DNA of 64,000 bases from Gemmatimonadaceae bacterium (GTDB taxonomy: Bacteria; Gemmatimonadota; Gemmatimonadetes; Gemmatimonadales; Gemmatimonadaceae). Positions within the stretch are counted from its first letter, which is position 1. Each line of letters opens with the position of its first letter. The notes beneath the pieces were generated by a model. It was not told where the DNA came from. It made no database searches and worked only from the letters and a program-made list of their open reading frames with translations. Position numbers and translations under genes: made by a program. Positions 21,429 through 31,208 of this stretch are shown here, in pieces. Location of the stretch: contig JACCRF010000018.1 of NCBI GenBank assembly GCA_013813715.1, positions 1-64,000 of the forward strand, written 5' to 3'.

Positions 21429-22696
21429 TCAACCTGTCATCATGGGCGTTCAACGTCAGTGAGGGCGTCGCCATCGCGTTCGACGCAATCCGGCAGAACA
21501 AGGTGCGCGCGGCGCTCACCATTCTCGGGGTTGCGGTGGGTGTCTTCGTGGTCGTTACGCTGTCCGCCGCGGTGCACGGCATCAATGCGAGTGTCGCCAA
21601 GGATCTGGAGTCTGCCGGCCCGACTAGCTTCTACATGTACCGCCGCCCGGTGAGCCTGAGCGAAATCTGCGACGGCACCGAAGACACCTGTCCGTCGCGC
21701 CGCAATCCTCCGCTAACATTGACCGAAGCCGAGAAGATCTCGACGCTTCCCGAGATCAGGGCGGTAACAAGTCACATCGGCGCCGGCGCCGGCTTCAAGT
21801 ACAAGGACAAGCAGGTCTCGGCCGGCCTCGACGGCTACAGTGCCGGCTGGCTCGAGGCGGATGGCGGCGACATCATCGCCGGGCGCGACTTCACGTACGC
21901 CGAGAACACCACTGGCGCGCGTGTCGTGGTCATCAACGAGAAGATGGGAGAGCGGCTGTACGGCGACTCCGATCCGCTCGACAAGTACGTCGACATCGAT
22001 GGGATTCCTTTCAAGGTAATCGGCATCTATCACAACGTCGGCAGCTTCCTGGGCAAGCCCAGCTCGTCGACGTCGGGTAACGATCCGAAGGCGATCATCC
22101 CGCTCGAGGCGGGTCGCAGGCAGCTCGGATTCTGGATGCGCCGTCTCGATCTCACGGTCAAACCGCAAAGCTGGGTTCCGCGCGATCAGGCCATCGACGC
22201 AGTCACCGCCCTCATGCGGGGCAGCCGCGGCCTGAAGCCAAGCGCGCCGGACAACTTCGCCATCGTCACGTCGGACGGGCTGATGGCGATCTACGACGGC
22301 TTCTTCGGCGTGTTCTTCGTCATCATGATTGCGCTCTCCGCGGTTGGCCTGATGGTGGGTGGAGTCGGAGTTATCGCGATCATGATGATCAGCGTCACCG
22401 AGCGAACGCGCGAGATAGGCGTCCGCAAAGCGCTGGGCGCGACCCGCAAGACCATTCTCTGGCAGTTTCTGGTCGAGGCGGCTACGTTGACGTGCATCGG
22501 CGCGACCATCGGGCTGGTAGCTGGCTCAGCCGTCGCCTTCCTTGTCAACAAATTCACGCCGGTTCCGGCGTCAACGCCGCCGATGGCTATCGTCGCGGCA
22601 CTCGGAGTGAGCGCTGTCACCGGCATCGTCTTCGGCATGCTGCCCGCAGCCCGCGCTTCCCGCCTCGATCCGGTGGAAGCGCTGCGATACGAGTGA
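21425..22696 (+). CDS. ABC transporter permease (MacB/FtsX type), type B
   Basis: GTG start overlapping the previous stop; LTILGVAVGVFVVVTLSAAVHGI, IAIMMISVTERTREIGVRKALGAT, LPAARASRLDPVEALRYE. Confidence 0.92.
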   Translation: MINLSSWAFNVSEGVAIAFDAIRQNKVRAALTILGVAVGVFVVVTLSAAVHGINASVAKDLESAGPTSFYMYRRPVSLSEICDGTEDTCPSRRNPPLTLTEAEKISTLPEIRAVTSHIGAGAGFKYKDKQVSAGLDGYSAGWLEADGGDIIAGRDFTYAENTTGARVVVINEKMGERLYGDSDPLDKYVDIDGIPFKVIGIYHNVGSFLGKPSSSTSGNDPKAIIPLEAGRRQLGFWMRRLDLTVKPQSWVPRDQAIDAVTALMRGSRGLKPSAPDNFAIVTSDGLMAIYDGFFGVFFVIMIALSAVGLMVGGVGVIAIMMISVTERTREIGVRKALGATRKTILWQFLVEAATLTCIGATIGLVAGSAVAFLVNKFTPVPASTPPMAIVAALGVSAVTGIVFGMLPAARASRLDPVEALRYE

Positions 22697-22714
22697 GCCA
22701 CTGGCGTCCGCGAG

Positions 22715-23956
22715 ATGAAGTTCGCGGACGTCATCTTCACCGCGCTCCAGCAGCTGCGGGAGAACAAGCTCCGCTCTTTCTTCACGCTCCTCGGGATCAT
22801 CGTTTCCGTGACGTTTCTCGTCGCGGTGGTCGCGATCATCCAGGGCATGAACGCCTATGTGAGCGACAACCTCGCCGGCGCGCTTATCGGTCAAAACACC
22901 TTCCAGGTGCGCCGGTCGCCGATCCAGATCGGACTGTTCGACGATGAGGAATACCGGCGCATCGCCAAACGCCCCAGGATCACGAAGTCCGACGCCGCGG
23001 CGGTCATCGCGGCGGTGCCGCAGGCCGTTGCAATCAGCCTACAGTCGGGTTGGCCGACGCCCATCGCCGACGTCATGTGGTCGGAGCGAACGCTCGGCGA
23101 GGTAGCGATCTTCGGAATCACGGCGCCCTATCAGGTGGTGCAGGACTACACTTTCGCGCTCGGGCGGCCGCTTAGCGATGTCGACGTTGCGCAGCGCCGG
23201 TCTGTCGCAATCATCGGCGGCGACGTCGCCGACAAGCTCTTCGAGCAGGCCGACCCCATCGGCCGCGACATCAGGGTCAACGGCTCGCACTTCACCGTTG
23301 TCGGCGTCGTGGCGAAGAAGGGGCGCGTACTCGGGCAGTCGTTCGACGGGTTCGTGCTGCTGCCGCTCACGACGTTCGAGTCATTGTATGGCCGCCGGAA
23401 AACCACTACCGTTTCCGTGAAGATGGCACGAGCCGAAGACGTCGCCACTGGAATGGCGCTCGCCGACGGCGCGATGCGCACCGCACACCGGCTGAGACCG
23501 GGAGAGGAAAGCGACTATACCATCGAAACCGCGGACGCGCTCATCGAGTTCTGGAAGAACCTGACGCGAATCCTGTTCTCTGTGATTCCGGCGATCGTCG
23601 GAATAGGCATCGTCGTCGGCGGCATCGTCATCATGAACATAATGCTGATGTCGGTAAGCGAGCGCACTCGCGAGATCGGCATTCGGAAAGCGATGGGCGC
23701 GAGATCGCGCGACATCCGCCGCCAGTTCCTCGCCGAGGCGATCGCACTCGCGAGCGCGGGCGGGCTGCTCGGTGTTGCCGCCGGGTGGGGGCTGGCCGGG
23801 CTCGTGTCCGTCGCGTCTCCGCTACCTGCAAAGGTGACGGCCTGGTCGATCGCCCTGGCACTCGGACTCGGCGCGGGCGTTGGCGTGCTGTTCGGGGTGT
23901 ATCCGGCGTCGCGCGCTGCGCAGCTCGACCCGATCACTGCGCTGAGGGCCGAGTAA
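22715..23956 (+). CDS. ABC transporter permease (MacB/FtsX type), type A'
   Basis: SFFTLLGIIVSVTFLVAVVAIIQGM, VIMNIMLMSVSERTREIGIRKAMGARSRDI, YPASRAAQLDPITALRAE. Confidence 0.92.
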   Translation: MKFADVIFTALQQLRENKLRSFFTLLGIIVSVTFLVAVVAIIQGMNAYVSDNLAGALIGQNTFQVRRSPIQIGLFDDEEYRRIAKRPRITKSDAAAVIAAVPQAVAISLQSGWPTPIADVMWSERTLGEVAIFGITAPYQVVQDYTFALGRPLSDVDVAQRRSVAIIGGDVADKLFEQADPIGRDIRVNGSHFTVVGVVAKKGRVLGQSFDGFVLLPLTTFESLYGRRKTTTVSVKMARAEDVATGMALADGAMRTAHRLRPGEESDYTIETADALIEFWKNLTRILFSVIPAIVGIGIVVGGIVIMNIMLMSVSERTREIGIRKAMGARSRDIRRQFLAEAIALASAGGLLGVAAGWGLAGLVSVASPLPAKVTAWSIALALGLGAGVGVLFGVYPASRAAQLDPITALRAE

Positions 23957-25198
23957 ATGATCGCCGGGAACATCGGCAGCAACATCGCGGTGGCGCTCGA
24001 CACTCTCCGCGCGAACAAGCTGCGCTCGGGCCTCACCATTCTCGGGGTTGTGCTGGGCGTCTCCACGGTGATGATGATGGCGGCGATCGTTCAGGGTATC
24101 AAAGAGCAGATCGTGAGCACCATCGAGATTGCGGGGCCGACCACATTCTACGTGGTGAAGGTGTTCTCGCAGACACCGGTGAACCCCGACCAGCTCCCGA
24201 AGTGGATACGCGTCCGGCCCGATCTTTCGGACGACGAAGCGCGTCGTCTCGAAATGCTGCCGGAAGTTGCGTATTCGGGTATCTGGGGTCAGGCGCAGGG
24301 CAGGCTCGAGTATAAGGGAACGCGCACGCAGAACCTGCTGATTCAGGGCGCCGACAACGGTTTCCCTGAGATTCAAGGGGGAGAGCTGGTCGCGGGGCGT
24401 TGGTTCACCCGGGGCGAGCTGGTGAGCGGCGCGGCGGTCGCGGTGCTCGAGGAGGATGCCGCACGGAAGGTCTTCGCGACCGAGAACCCAATCGACAAGC
24501 AGGTCAAGCTCGGTGGAAGACCCGCGCAGGTCGTCGGCCTCTATCAAAAAGCAGGCAACATCTTCGAGCCCCCTGGGCAGGCCATCGGCGCGATCGTTCC
24601 CTATCTCATGCTCGATCACCAGTTCCAGCTCGACAAGACGAATGCCGTATTCATCCCGGTCAAGCCGCGCAAGGGGATTACGACGGCTCAAGCACAGGAG
24701 GCGGTGACGATCGCGCTCCGGGAGATGAGGAGACTCCGACCGGCTGACCGGAACAACTTCGACCTCATCACGCAGGATCAGATACTCGACACGTTCAACA
24801 AGATCAGCGGCGTGTTCTTCCTCGTGATGATCGTGCTGTCGAGCGTGGGTCTCATGGTCGGCGGGATCGGGGTGATGGCGATCATGATGGTGTCGGTGAC
24901 CAATCGCACCCGTGAGATCGGAGTGAGGAAAGCTGTCGGCGCGACGCAGCGCGAGATACTGCTCCAGTTCCTGGTCGAGGCGGCGACCCTTACCGGGATT
25001 GGAGGAATGCTGGGCATCCTCGTTGGACTGACACTCGGGAGGCTCGTTACAACGTTCATGAACATCGATGCCGGGATTCCGGTCGCATTGACGGTCGTCG
25101 CGGTCACGGTGTCGGTGGGCATCGGTATCGTGTTCGGGATGATCCCGGCGAGGCGAGCGGCGCGCCTCGATCCCATCGAGGCTCTGCGGCACGAGTGA
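23957..25198 (+). CDS. ABC transporter permease (MacB/FtsX type), type B'
   Basis: LTILGVVLGVSTVMMMAAIVQGI, MAIMMVSVTNRTREIGVRKAVGAT, IPARRAARLDPIEALRHE. Confidence 0.92.
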   Translation: MIAGNIGSNIAVALDTLRANKLRSGLTILGVVLGVSTVMMMAAIVQGIKEQIVSTIEIAGPTTFYVVKVFSQTPVNPDQLPKWIRVRPDLSDDEARRLEMLPEVAYSGIWGQAQGRLEYKGTRTQNLLIQGADNGFPEIQGGELVAGRWFTRGELVSGAAVAVLEEDAARKVFATENPIDKQVKLGGRPAQVVGLYQKAGNIFEPPGQAIGAIVPYLMLDHQFQLDKTNAVFIPVKPRKGITTAQAQEAVTIALREMRRLRPADRNNFDLITQDQILDTFNKISGVFFLVMIVLSSVGLMVGGIGVMAIMMVSVTNRTREIGVRKAVGATQREILLQFLVEAATLTGIGGMLGILVGLTLGRLVTTFMNIDAGIPVALTVVAVTVSVGIGIVFGMIPARRAARLDPIEALRHE

Positions 25199-25256
25199 TT
25201 TCGCTTGCGAAGTGCGGACACGGCAACGCTAGCCCGCCACCACTATATTCGCTGCA

Positions 25257-25976
25257 ATGCAGACCGTTGACGTTCTCGCCATTGGCCCGCACCGTGACGA
25301 CGCCGAACTGACCTGCGGGGGAACGCTGATCCGCGCAGCGATGCTCGGCCGCCGAACCGCGATCATCGACCTCACCGCCGGCGAGCTCGGCACCCGAGGG
25401 TCTGCCGAGATACGCGGCGAGGAAGCATCGCGCGCGGCTGCTGTTCTCGGACTTTCGGCGCGCGAGAACCTCGGGCTCCCCGACGGAGGGGTCGTGAATT
25501 CGGCTGAAACGCGCGCAATGCTGGCGGTTGCGATCCGGCGGTTCGCGCCGGCGATCGTCATCGCTCCGTCTACCACCGGCCGACATCCCGACCATGCAGT
25601 GTCCGCTGCACTCGTCCGCGATGCGTGCTTCGTCGCCGGACTCGAGAAAATAAGGCCCGGGGTTCCGAAACACCGGCCGCGGAAGATCATTCACGCCTTG
25701 GCGTACCGGGAAGATCCAGTGAAGCCGACCTTCGTTGTCGATATCACCGATGCGTTCGAGAAGAAGCTCGAGGCGATTCAGTGCTACGCGTCGCAGTTTG
25801 ACGGGGCGATTCAGGCGGGGGAAGTGTATCCGAACGGCGAGTCGCTGTACGAGATCATCCGCCACCAGGCAGCGCACTACGGGTCGCTTATCCGTACCAA
25901 GTACGGGGAACCGTTCTTCACGACCGAGACGATGCGCGTGGATGACGTTGCCTCGCTGGAGGTATCGACGTTTTGA
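25257..25976 (+). CDS. bshB1: PIG-L family deacetylase, BshB1-like (bacillithiol biosynthesis)
   Basis: VLAIGPHRDDAELTCGGTLI, DLTAGELGTRGSAEIRGEEA, RHPDHAVSAALVRDA, GAIQAGEVYPNGESLYEIIRHQAAHYGSLI. Confidence 0.85.
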   Translation: MQTVDVLAIGPHRDDAELTCGGTLIRAAMLGRRTAIIDLTAGELGTRGSAEIRGEEASRAAAVLGLSARENLGLPDGGVVNSAETRAMLAVAIRRFAPAIVIAPSTTGRHPDHAVSAALVRDACFVAGLEKIRPGVPKHRPRKIIHALAYREDPVKPTFVVDITDAFEKKLEAIQCYASQFDGAIQAGEVYPNGESLYEIIRHQAAHYGSLIRTKYGEPFFTTETMRVDDVASLEVSTF

Positions 25977-26713
25977 GCGAGCCCGAACTCAACTACGGTT
26001 CCTACCTCGCGCTGGACGAGTTGCTTTCGCTCCAGCGGCCAAGGTCGGAACCCGAGCATCCTGATGAGCTGCTGTTCATCGTGGTTCACCAGGCGAGCGA
26101 GCTCTGGTTCAAGCTCATTCTGCACGAACTGGCCGGCCTCGACGTCCGCCTCGAGCGCAACGACACGCTCGGCGCACTGATCGCGGTGAAGCGCGTCAAC
26201 GCGCTGGTGCGCATCGTCACTGCGCAGCTCTCCGCGCTGGAAACCTTGCCGCCACAGCATTTCGCGCAGTTCCGCGGTTATCTCGGGACGTCGAGCGGGT
26301 CCCAGAGTGAGCAGTTTCGGGCCATCGAGGCAGCGTCCGGTCTCCGAGATCCGCACTTTCTTCAGGTGCTGTCAGATCACGGGCCGATTCCTGAGCTCGT
26401 CCAGAAAGCGCTCGACCGGCCGCCGCTTCAGGCGCGATTCAACCGACTGTTGGAAACCCACGCCGTCACCCTCGAGCAGATCTACGCCGAGGAGACTCAG
26501 CGGCCGCTCCAGATGCTCGCCGAAGGGCTTCTGGAGTACGAACAGGGGTTTGCAATGTGGAGGTTCCTGCATGTCCAGCTCGTCGAGAGGATAATCGGTC
26601 CCGGCACCGGTGGCACGGGTGGCACCCTCGGTTCCCGCTACCTCCAGAGAACCGTGTCGCAGCGCTTTTTCCCCGATTTATGGGCTGTGCGAGGAAAGTT
26701 CTTCAAAGGCTGA
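25973..26713 (+). CDS. kynA: Tryptophan 2,3-dioxygenase
   Basis: LNYGSYLALDELLSLQRP, HPDELLFIVVHQASELWFKLILHEL, FRGYLGTSSGSQSEQFRAIE, GTGGTGGTLGSRYLQRTVSQRFFPDLW. TTG start overlapping the bshB1 stop. Confidence 0.92.
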   Translation: MSEPELNYGSYLALDELLSLQRPRSEPEHPDELLFIVVHQASELWFKLILHELAGLDVRLERNDTLGALIAVKRVNALVRIVTAQLSALETLPPQHFAQFRGYLGTSSGSQSEQFRAIEAASGLRDPHFLQVLSDHGPIPELVQKALDRPPLQARFNRLLETHAVTLEQIYAEETQRPLQMLAEGLLEYEQGFAMWRFLHVQLVERIIGPGTGGTGGTLGSRYLQRTVSQRFFPDLWAVRGKFFKG

Positions 26714-27022
26714 TTGGATTGCCGCGAGGGTCCAGCCGGCTCACTAACTCTCACTCGTACTGACGATCTTTTCGCTCGAGTGGCATTCTGAAGAGGGAAG
26801 GAGAGAGACGGACAAAAAAGCAAAACAACACAAGACAAAAAAGGGGGGGGAACTACGGCTCTTCGTAAGGGGTCAACTACTGCCTCGGGAGCGCAGTTCC
26901 CAAGAGCCCCTGACTTACTCTCCTTCTCTCAGCATGCCCGTCGAGCGACAGAATCGCTAATCCGATAGGCGCTCGGTGAACCGGCTGGACCCTCGCGGCA
27001 TCAAATTGTTTAGTTTTTCAAC

Positions 27023-28186
27023 ATGCCTCCAGCACCGATATATCTCGACCACGCCGCCACGACGCCTGTTCGCGAGGAGGTGTTCGAGTCGATGCGCCCG
27101 TTCTTCGGGGCCCGCTTCGGCAATCCGTCGAGCACGCACCGGTGGGGCCGCGAAGCGCGAGCCGCTCTCGACGAGGCTCGCGAGCGGGTTGCCAAGTGCC
27201 TTGGCGGGCGCCAGGACGAGGTCTGCTTCACATCCGGCGGTACTGAAGGCGACAACCTCGCGATACTCGGCGTCTGGCGCAGCCTCCGCGACAAGAACCG
27301 GAACGCCGTGGTTACGACTCCGATTGAGCACAAGGCAGTCCTGGGAGCGGTTCACCAGGCAGCTTGCGAGGGAGCCGAGGAGCGATATGTCGAGGTCGAC
27401 TCCTCGGGAACGGTGTCCGACACGTCGTTCGACGCGCTCCTCGGCTCCGATGTCGCGATCTGCTCTGTAATGTGGGTCAACAACGAGATCGGAACCATTC
27501 AGCGCCTGCCCGAGCTCGCCGAGCGGGCGAAGGCGAAAGGAGTCGTCGTTCATACCGACGCCGTTCAGGCATTCGGAAAGGTGCGCATTGACGCCGCATC
27601 GCAGTGCTTCGATCTCCTGTCCATCTCCGGTCACAAGATCGGCGCTCCGAAGGGAATCGGCGCGCTCTACATTCGCCGGGGCACACCGCTTCAGCCTTTG
27701 ATGCACGGGGGCTCGCAGGACCGCGGACGGCGCCCGGGAACAGAGAACGTGGCAATGGCCGTCGGACTCGCGACAGCAGCTGAAATCGTTCTCGCCGAGC
27801 ACGAGACGGAATCCGCGCGCCTTTTGGCAATGCGCCGCCGACTCGAGGCCGCAATCCTGGAGAAGGTACCGGATGCGGTAATTCACGGCCGCTCCGCGGA
27901 TCGCGCTCCTCATGTGATCAGCGTTTCGGTGCCGGGCACGGACAGCGAGTCGCTTCTAATGGCACTCGACCTCCAGGGCATCGCGGCTTCGGGTGGCTCG
28001 GCGTGTCAGAGCGGGAGCGTGATGCCGTCGCATGTCCTTCTGGCGCTCGGCCTTCGTCCCGACCTCGCGGGCGCAGCGATACGGCTGAGCCTCGGCGCGC
28101 TCACTACCGACGAATGCATCGATCGCGTTGCCGAGGTCCTTCCCGCTCTCGTGCTGAAGGCGCGAATACTCGTGCCGCTGGCGTGA
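27023..28186 (+). CDS. Cysteine desulfurase (NifS/IscS family)
   Basis: IYLDHAATTPVREEVFESMRPFF, GNPSSTHRWG, SGHKIGAPKGIGALYIRRG, GSACQSGSVMPSHVL. Confidence 0.93.
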   Translation: MPPAPIYLDHAATTPVREEVFESMRPFFGARFGNPSSTHRWGREARAALDEARERVAKCLGGRQDEVCFTSGGTEGDNLAILGVWRSLRDKNRNAVVTTPIEHKAVLGAVHQAACEGAEERYVEVDSSGTVSDTSFDALLGSDVAICSVMWVNNEIGTIQRLPELAERAKAKGVVVHTDAVQAFGKVRIDAASQCFDLLSISGHKIGAPKGIGALYIRRGTPLQPLMHGGSQDRGRRPGTENVAMAVGLATAAEIVLAEHETESARLLAMRRRLEAAILEKVPDAVIHGRSADRAPHVISVSVPGTDSESLLMALDLQGIAASGGSACQSGSVMPSHVLLALGLRPDLAGAAIRLSLGALTTDECIDRVAEVLPALVLKARILVPLA

Positions 28187-28193
28187 GGCGACA

Positions 28194-29303
28194 ATGAAGG
28201 AGCGCGTCCTCGTTGCGATGTCGGGTGGTGTCGACTCGTCCGTCGCCGCGGCACTGCTCGTCGGGCAGGGCTACGACGTCGTAGGCGCGACAATGAAGCT
28301 GTTCTGCCACGGTGAGGACGTTCCCGATCGACCATGCTGCTCGCTCGACTCGGTCAACGACGCACGCCGCGTCTGCGAGCGGCTCGGCGTTCCTCATTAC
28401 GTCATCAATCTCGAGAGCAGGTTCGGAATCGACGTCGTCGATGACTTTGTGAACGAGTACGCCCGCGGCCGGACTCCGATCCCATGCGTGCGGTGCAATA
28501 CCTTCACCAAGTTTCGCGACTTCGTGCACAAGGCCGATGCGATCGATGCGCGATGGATCGCGACCGGCCACTACGCACGCGTGGTGGACGGCGAGCTTCG
28601 GCGGGGACGCGACGACAACAAGGATCAGACCTATTTCCTCTGGGGAATTGACCGCGCCGTGCTGACGCGGATGCTTCTCCCGGTGGGCGATTCGACCAAG
28701 AGCGAGACGCGGCAGCTGGCCAGAACGCTGGGGTTGTCAGTCGTGGCTGAGAAGGCGGAAAGTCAGGAGATTTGCTTCGTGCCCGACGGTGATTACGTCG
28801 GCATACTGCGGCAGAAGCTCGGCGATGACTCGCCGGCATTGTCACGCGGCCCGATCGTGACTTCGGAGGGACGCTTCGTCGCCGAGCACGAAGGATATGC
28901 GCGGTACACGATAGGCCAGCGGCGCGGACTTCCGGGCGGATTTCCCATGCCCATGTACGTCGTCGGCATCCGGCCAGGCGATCGCGCCGTCGTCATCGGT
29001 CCGCGCGACGACCTGCTGGGCCGTGGAGTGATCGCGCGCGAGGTGAACTGGCTGGCAGAGCCGCCGAGAGTTGGCGCCAAGGTGGAGGTAAGGGTTCGGC
29101 ATCGGGCGCCGCTGGCACCCGGCGAGCTGATCCGGATTGATGGAGCGGAGATTGAGATTGCATTGGACGCTCCAGTGTCCGCGATGACGCCTGGCCAGTC
29201 ACTTGTTCTCTACCAGGGTGAAACGGTTTTGGGGGGCGGGTTCATCGAGATAGCCACGCGGGAAGCGGGGGATCGAATGGCGCTCCCTATTATGGCCGCC
29301 TGA
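28194..29303 (+). CDS. mnmA: tRNA 2-thiouridine(34) synthase
   Basis: VLVAMSGGVDSSVAAALL, NPCVRCN-type motif (TPIPCVRCNTFTKF), QTYFLWGI, SQEICFVPDGDY, YTIGQRRGLPGG. Confidence 0.95.
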   Translation: MKERVLVAMSGGVDSSVAAALLVGQGYDVVGATMKLFCHGEDVPDRPCCSLDSVNDARRVCERLGVPHYVINLESRFGIDVVDDFVNEYARGRTPIPCVRCNTFTKFRDFVHKADAIDARWIATGHYARVVDGELRRGRDDNKDQTYFLWGIDRAVLTRMLLPVGDSTKSETRQLARTLGLSVVAEKAESQEICFVPDGDYVGILRQKLGDDSPALSRGPIVTSEGRFVAEHEGYARYTIGQRRGLPGGFPMPMYVVGIRPGDRAVVIGPRDDLLGRGVIAREVNWLAEPPRVGAKVEVRVRHRAPLAPGELIRIDGAEIEIALDAPVSAMTPGQSLVLYQGETVLGGGFIEIATREAGDRMALPIMAA

Positions 29304-29316
29304 ACGAGCTCACCGC

Positions 29317-29910
29317 CTACCGGCCTCGATAAATCAGGAACGGGTTGAGCGGATTTCCCTTCCACCAGCTCCGCATGTCGTCGTTCCGCGTGATCGCGAA
29401 ATGGAGGTGCGGGGCTAGTAGACTTGCGTTACCACTCGATCCCACAAACCCGATGATCTCGCCTCGCCTCACCAGCGCGCCCTCGGCGAGTCCGGTCCGG
29501 AATGTCTCGAGATGGCCGTACAGGAATACGTATCTCTCGGTGGGATCGGACGCGTAGACCGTGAGCCCCCCCGCAACGCTGTTGTGGAGCTTGAGGATTT
29601 TCCCGGCGGTTGCCGCGACGACCGGAGTATTCCGGGGTGCCATGATATCCAGCGCGTTGTGGCGCCGCGTACCGCCCCGCAGATCGTCGAAGCTGTCGAT
29701 CAGCTTGTCGGCCGTCACTCCGGCGACTGGAACGACGGGTTGCTGATTTCTCAGCGCGATCACGTCTCCCGGTAAGACGCCAGGCTCGGGTGATCCGCGG
29801 GGACGGCCCGACGGGAGCGTGAAAGGATTGGGTGGTGGTACCTGCGGGCCGGCGGCAACAACGGCAGACTCGGAGACGGTGGAATCGGCGCCCGGCAACG
29901 TTCGACGCAA
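29317..29910 (-). CDS. M23 family metallopeptidase (LytM domain)
   Basis: HNALDIMAPRNTPVVAATAGKILKLH...YVFLYGHLETF...IGFVGSSGNASLLAPHLHFAI. The open frame continues upstream to about 30070 and encodes a TM-like stretch (RLNAAAFAGAFLTALIYS), so the true start is probably upstream. Confidence 0.85.
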   Translation of the reverse strand: MRRTLPGADSTVSESAVVAAGPQVPPPNPFTLPSGRPRGSPEPGVLPGDVIALRNQQPVVPVAGVTADKLIDSFDDLRGGTRRHNALDIMAPRNTPVVAATAGKILKLHNSVAGGLTVYASDPTERYVFLYGHLETFRTGLAEGALVRRGEIIGFVGSSGNASLLAPHLHFAITRNDDMRSWWKGNPLNPFLIYRGR

Positions 29911-30070
29911 ATCGCTCGAATCGGAGAGGCCTGACGTGTCGATTACGATCGACGTATCGCCGACACGCGCCAGCGTAACTTCCGCCGACTCGGGGGCCGG
30001 CTTCGTCGAATAGATCAGCGCGGTCAGGAAAGCGCCGGCGAACGCCGCCGCATTCAGACGAACGGCTTGT

Positions 30071-31195
30071 CTAATACTTCATGCCTCCGGCAGCGGCGAA
30101 TTCGCGCATCATCCGCTCCTGCTCCTCCGACAGCTTTGCCGGAGCTTCGATTCTCACTTCCACGATCATGTCGCCTCTCTCAGTTCCCTTCGGAATCCCC
30201 TGATTCCGTACGCGAAACCGTTTCCCCGATGGAGTGCCCGCGGGAATTCGGATCAGGACTTTCTTTCCATCCAGCGTCGTGACGCTGACCTTCGACCCCA
30301 GCGTTGCCTGCGCGATGTTGATGGGAATCGTCGCGATGACGTCGAGCCCTTCGCGCTGATAGAACTTGTCGGGGAGAACGTTAAACGTGATCAGAAGATC
30401 GCCGGACGGACCGTTGGCTGATCCCTTACCGCCCTGCCCTTTCAATCGAATTTTCGATCCGGAATCCACGCCAGCCGGAACGGTGATTATCACCTTCTTT
30501 CTGGTGCGCGCCTCGCCGGCGCCGTGGCAGGTCGGGCATGGCTGCGTCGGTACCTGCCCCCTTCCAAGACACACCGGGCACGGCCTGTTGACCGCGAATC
30601 CCCCCTGACCGAAGGAAACCACGCCGCGCCCGGAACATTCCGGGCAGATCTTTACCGAGGCGCCCGGAGCGGCACCCGTGCCGCGGCAGGTGGGGCATTC
30701 CTCGTTGACCTCGAGCTCAATCGGCACCTTCCCGCCGCGCGCCGCCGTGCGAAAGGGGATGTCGAGGCTCGTTTCGATGTTCTGGCCTCTCTGCGGGCCC
30801 GAGGGCCGCGATCCACCGCGCGTTCCCCCCCCGAATATCGAGCCAAAAAGATCTCCCAGTCCGCCGAGACCACCGATGTCGAAATCCTGGAAGTTGACGT
30901 TGGAGTTAGACCCGGCGGACGATCCTCTCGAAGAGCTTCTGGAGCCGGGAGCGCCGCCAAAGCCTGCGAACGCACCAAGCCGGCGCATGTCATCGTACTG
31001 CTTTCGCTTTGCGGGGTCGCCGAGGACGTTGTTGGCTTCGGAGATATCCTTGAACCGCTCGGCAGCTTTGGGATCGCTCGAATTCGCGTCTGGGTGATAT
31101 TTCTTGGCGAGCTTTCGAAAGGCCTTCTTTATCTCATCCTGCGTCGCCGAGGACGGCACTCCGAGCACCGCATAGAAGTCCTTGCTTTGTGCCAT
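30071..31195 (-). CDS. dnaJ: Chaperone protein DnaJ
   Basis: J-domain with KYHPDAN, G/F-rich region and four CxxCxGxG-type zinc motifs ([32 protein letters not shown]). Confidence 0.95.
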   Translation of the reverse strand: MAQSKDFYAVLGVPSSATQDEIKKAFRKLAKKYHPDANSSDPKAAERFKDISEANNVLGDPAKRKQYDDMRRLGAFAGFGGAPGSRSSSRGSSAGSNSNVNFQDFDIGGLGGLGDLFGSIFGGGTRGGSRPSGPQRGQNIETSLDIPFRTAARGGKVPIELEVNEECPTCRGTGAAPGASVKICPECSGRGVVSFGQGGFAVNRPCPVCLGRGQVPTQPCPTCHGAGEARTRKKVIITVPAGVDSGSKIRLKGQGGKGSANGPSGDLLITFNVLPDKFYQREGLDVIATIPINIAQATLGSKVSVTTLDGKKVLIRIPAGTPSGKRFRVRNQGIPKGTERGDMIVEVRIEAPAKLSEEQERMMREFAAAGGMKY

Positions 31196-31208
31196 GAGCG
31201 CTCAGCGT

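Noticed and set aside
23822-25192. 456-aa minus-strand ORF, His/Asp-rich
   Set aside because: Antisense to the fourth permease; composition reflects complementary codons.
25973-26713. KynA suspected to be truncated (246 aa)
   Set aside because: It contains both N- and C-terminal family motifs, including the GTGGTGGT region, so it is probably complete.
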